7,567 nt of DNA from Chloroflexota bacterium. Its GTDB lineage: Bacteria; Chloroflexota; DTOL01; JACQYG01. Made by a program: the position numbers and the translations under genes. Positions 5,847 through 7,567 of this stretch are shown here, one piece after another (positions within the stretch are counted from its first letter, which is position 1; every line of letters starts with the position of its first letter). The notes beneath the pieces are model-generated. The model was not told where the DNA came from and ran no database searches. It was given only the letters and a program-made list of their open reading frames with translations. The DNA lies in NCBI GenBank assembly GCA_016208345.1, contig JACQYG010000171.1, positions 1 to 7,567 on the forward strand, read 5' to 3'.

Positions 5847-6632
5847 ATGAAACTGTACATGTTCGAGTGTGGAACGCTGAAGAGCCAGAAGCACCTCTTC
5901 ACGATGGGGCGGGGCATTGGAGAGCCGTTTGATGTTCCTGTCCCCTTCTTCCTGATTGAGCACGAAAAGGGGAAGGTCCTGTACGACACGGGCAATGCCC
6001 TCGAGGTAGCCAGGGACAAGGTGAAGCACTGGGGCGCAGCCGTCGTGGCCGCCTACGACCCGATCATGACCGAGGACCAGTACGTGGTGAACCAATTGAA
6101 GAAGGTCGGCGTCAAGCCCGAGGAGATCACCCACGTCATCTTCTCGCACCTCCACCTGGATCACGCGGGCGGCTGCGGGGAGTTCCCCAACGCCATCTAC
6201 TTCGTCCAGCGGGCCGAGATGCAGTACGCCTACGTACCTGACTTCTATCAGGCGGGGGCCTACATCCGGGCCGACTTTGCCAAGCCCGACCTCAATTGGT
6301 ACCTGCTGGAGGGCGACAAGGAAGACTTCTATGACGTCTTCGGCGATGGCAAGCTGAAGATCGTCTTCACGCCCGGCCACACCCCTGGTCACGAGTCGTT
6401 GCTGATCAACCTGGACAAATGGGGTCCCACACTGCTGACTGGTGACAGTTGCTACACCGAGGAGATCCTCAACGAGAACGTCCTGCCAGGGTTGGTCTAT
6501 AGCCCCCCAGATGCGGTCAAGTCCATTAAGACGATGCGCAACCTGCGTCGGGTGCACGGCGTCCGGATCGTCACCGGTCATGACCCGGTGGCCTGGCCCA
6601 AGTTCAAGCACGCGCCGGAGTACTACGAATAG
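5847..6632 (+). CDS. Metallo-beta-lactamase-fold lactonase (AiiA/AttM type)
   Basis: This 261-residue dinuclear-zinc hydrolase of the N-acyl-homoserine/gamma-lactone lactonase group opens lactone rings in the cytosol; no signal peptide is seen. All ligands of Bacillus AiiA have counterparts: H101-x-H103-x-D105-H106 in SHLHLDHAGG, His178 in TPGHTPGH, Asp200 in LLTGDSCYT and His245 in TGHDP. Tyr203 matches the catalytic Tyr194 of AiiA. The spacing from His178 to Asp200 is 22, as in AiiA. The ATG at 5847 follows AAAGGGG by 7 nt, and MKLYMFECGTLK is the usual N-terminus; the frame is open further upstream, but that extension has no family similarity. No promoter is evident in the 129-bp gap, so cotranscription with the Fe-ADH gene is likely. 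That pairing favours gamma-butyrolactone-like lactones over quorum signals, as an inference from context. Confidence 0.9.
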   Translation: MKLYMFECGTLKSQKHLFTMGRGIGEPFDVPVPFFLIEHEKGKVLYDTGNALEVARDKVKHWGAAVVAAYDPIMTEDQYVVNQLKKVGVKPEEITHVIFSHLHLDHAGGCGEFPNAIYFVQRAEMQYAYVPDFYQAGAYIRADFAKPDLNWYLLEGDKEDFYDVFGDGKLKIVFTPGHTPGHESLLINLDKWGPTLLTGDSCYTEEILNENVLPGLVYSPPDAVKSIKTMRNLRRVHGVRIVTGHDPVAWPKFKHAPEYYE

Positions 6633-6658
6633 CCTGGCTTGGTCGTGAGGGTTCTTCT

Positions 6659-6673
6659 GTCTCGAGTCGAGAC
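6659..6673. repeat. Inverted repeat 3' of the lactonase gene
   Basis: GTCTCGA-G-TCGAGAC is a perfect 7-bp inverted repeat with a one-base centre, 27 bp after the lactonase stop. As RNA it could fold as GTCTC/GAGAC with a 5-nt loop. No T-run follows; the real terminator lies further on. Confidence 0.4.
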
Positions 6674-6698
6674 TGGCCTAGGGGCGAGCTTGCTTCTC

Positions 6699-6718
6699 CG
6701 GTAAGATTTCGGTAAGAT
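6699..6718 (+). promoter_or_regulatory. Direct repeat with 11-bp period (candidate response-regulator site)
   Basis: CGGTAAGAT occurs twice, at 6699-6707 and 6710-6718, an 11-bp period that puts both copies on the same face of the helix. Tandem direct repeats of this period are typical of OmpR/PhoB-family response-regulator binding sites. It lies just upstream of the terminator hairpin and about 115-135 bp before the iron-sulfur protein gene. No matching -10 box is clear. Confidence 0.4.
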
Positions 6719-6720
6719 AA

Positions 6721-6774
6721 GGGCGGTCTAAGACCCGGTCGCTTCGGCGGGCCGATTAGGCCGCCCACCTTTTT
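6721..6774 (+). terminator. Strong rho-independent terminator
   Basis: GGGCGGTCTAA (6721-6731) pairs with TTAGGCCGCCC (6756-6766) over 11 bp with one G-U. An inner stem is capped by a cUUCGg tetraloop (6742-6747). Five Ts at 6770-6774 follow three bases after the stem. It would end transcripts from the AOR, Fe-ADH and lactonase genes, 88 bp after the lactonase stop, and isolates the downstream gene. Confidence 0.8.
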
Positions 6775-6787
6775 GCTCGTCAGGTGG
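6765..6787 (+). promoter_or_regulatory. Hairpin that could cover a ribosome binding site
   Basis: CCACCT (6765-6770) is the exact complement of AGGTGG (6782-6787), with an 11-nt loop. AGGTGG is the only Shine-Dalgarno-like sequence near the start of the downstream gene. The left arm shares two bases with the terminator stem, so the two structures could compete. It is short and may be chance. Confidence 0.3.
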
Positions 6788-6832
6788 ACGTTTCGGTTGA
6801 TCTTTTCAGTCGATCTGATGGATGTAGCATCC

Positions 6833-7567
6833 ATGCCCAACAACCTGCCTCGGTCTCCCTTTTCTCGCCTCGAAATCCCCGACGAGGAGAAGTACCTCTA
6901 CTGCATCCGCTGCGGGCTGTGCCTGTCGGCCTGTCCGCTCTATCGGGAATCCCTGAAGGAGACAGATTCACCCCGCGCCCGGGTGACCCTGGTGCGCAAG
7001 GCCGTCGAGGGAGAGTTGGGGCTTTCCCACAACTTCACCGACCAGATGTACAGGTGCCTGGCCTGCTTGGCCTGCAACGCCATTTGCCCGGTGGGGATTC
7101 GACCGGCCGACCTGGCCCTGGAAGCGCGTTACCTCATCCACCAGGCCCGGCGCCAGCCCTGGATTAAGAATCTCATCTTCCGCGACTACTTCCCCCACCC
7201 AGAGCGGATGGAACTCTCCATGCTGCCCATGCTGGCCTACCAGCGGCTGGGTCCGAAGAGGTTGGTCAACCGGCTCGGCCTCACCCGGCTTTTGCCCGCC
7301 CGCCTTCGGGACATGGAGCGGATGCTGCCGACGGTGCCGGTGCGTCCCCTGCGCCAGAGTCTGCTGGAGGTGACCCCGGCCAATAGCGAGCGCCAATACC
7401 GGGTCGGATTCTTCCTCGGGTGTTTCCAGAGCCTGGTCTTCGCTGAGGGAAGCGCGGCCACGGCGCGCGTGCTGGCGACCAACCGCTGCCAGGTGGTCAC
7501 GCCGAAGGACGTAAAATGCTGCGGCATGCCCCACATGAGCTACGGTGACGTGGAGGAGGCACGCGCT
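6833..7567 (+). CDS. GlcF/HdrD-like iron-sulfur oxidoreductase subunit, 5' part
   Basis: The frame stays open to the window end; 245 residues are visible. Two [4Fe-4S] ferredoxin motifs are complete: C24-x2-C27-x2-C30-x3-C34-P and C75-x2-C78-x2-C81-x3-C85-P. A linker follows, then the beginning of a CCG domain (GCFQS at 196-200, KCCGMP at 228-233). This order matches COG0247 proteins: the glycolate oxidase iron-sulfur subunit GlcF, D-lactate and 2-hydroxyglutarate oxidase partners, and HdrD. They carry electrons from a FAD-containing GlcD-like subunit to quinone or another carrier. The GlcD partner, if any, lies outside the window. The start is uncertain. ATG 6833 fits the family N-terminus (PRSPF shortly before the first cluster), ATG 6818 is in frame, and TTG 6797 is the only candidate with a ribosome-binding-like site (AGGTGG, 9 nt upstream). 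A terminator separates it from the lactonase gene. Confidence 0.85.
   Translation, partial: MPNNLPRSPFSRLEIPDEEKYLYCIRCGLCLSACPLYRESLKETDSPRARVTLVRKAVEGELGLSHNFTDQMYRCLACLACNAICPVGIRPADLALEARYLIHQARRQPWIKNLIFRDYFPHPERMELSMLPMLAYQRLGPKRLVNRLGLTRLLPARLRDMERMLPTVPVRPLRQSLLEVTPANSERQYRVGFFLGCFQSLVFAEGSAATARVLATNRCQVVTPKDVKCCGMPHMSYGDVEEARA

Noticed and set aside
5847..6632. Quorum-quenching (acyl-homoserine lactone) role as the main call for the lactonase
   Set aside because: The active site would permit it, but the neighbouring Fe-ADH and AOR genes point to catabolism of a metabolite lactone, and no LuxI/LuxR gene is visible.
1..7567. CRISPR array, insertion-sequence transposase, phage or toxin-antitoxin genes
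   Set aside because: No regularly spaced repeats, transposase motifs or such gene families are seen in any frame.

Overview
This GC-rich window looks like a chromosomal fragment from a bacterium of the Chloroflexota/Anaerolineae kind. That assignment is an inference from how the ROK kinase, the transglutaminase-like protein and the iron-sulfur protein read, and from the dispersed-repeat-like palindrome; no marker gene is present. It holds six protein-coding genes, two cut by the window ends, and no RNA genes or CRISPR arrays.

Left part (1-2336): the 3' portion of a TgpA-type membrane transglutaminase gene (+) faces a ROK-family sugar kinase gene (-). Between the convergent 3' ends lies a roughly 106-bp imperfect palindrome whose arms resemble a common dispersed repeat. 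It supplies the last codons and the stop of the transglutaminase gene. The ROK protein lacks about 44 residues that normally carry the catalytic Asp.

Middle (2337-2683): a 347-bp divergent intergenic region with two near-consensus sigma70-type promoters back to back. One serves the ROK gene (-) and has an inverted repeat bracketing its -35. The other serves the oxidoreductase gene (+) and has a perfect 8+8 palindrome at the predicted start of transcription.

Right part (2684-7567): three same-strand genes encode an aldehyde:ferredoxin oxidoreductase (AOR) family tungstopterin protein, a hydroxyacid-oxoacid transhydrogenase-like iron alcohol dehydrogenase, and an AiiA/AttM-type metallo-beta-lactamase-fold lactonase. 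They end at a strong hairpin terminator (6721-6774). Beyond it begins a separately controlled gene for a GlcF/HdrD-like two-[4Fe-4S] protein, cut by the window end.

Working hypothesis: lactonase, Fe-ADH and aldehyde-oxidising enzyme recall the Agrobacterium blcABC (attKLM) route from gamma-butyrolactone through 4-hydroxybutyrate and succinic semialdehyde to succinate. Here a ferredoxin-linked AOR would stand in for the NAD(P) aldehyde dehydrogenase. The Fe-ADH looks like the transhydrogenase subfamily that makes D-2-hydroxyglutarate, which a GlcD/GlcF-type complex could reoxidise. The main caveat is that the AOR protein as read lacks about 80 residues, including the second pterin motif and the fourth cluster cysteine, so it may be inactive, diverged, or affected by an assembly error.
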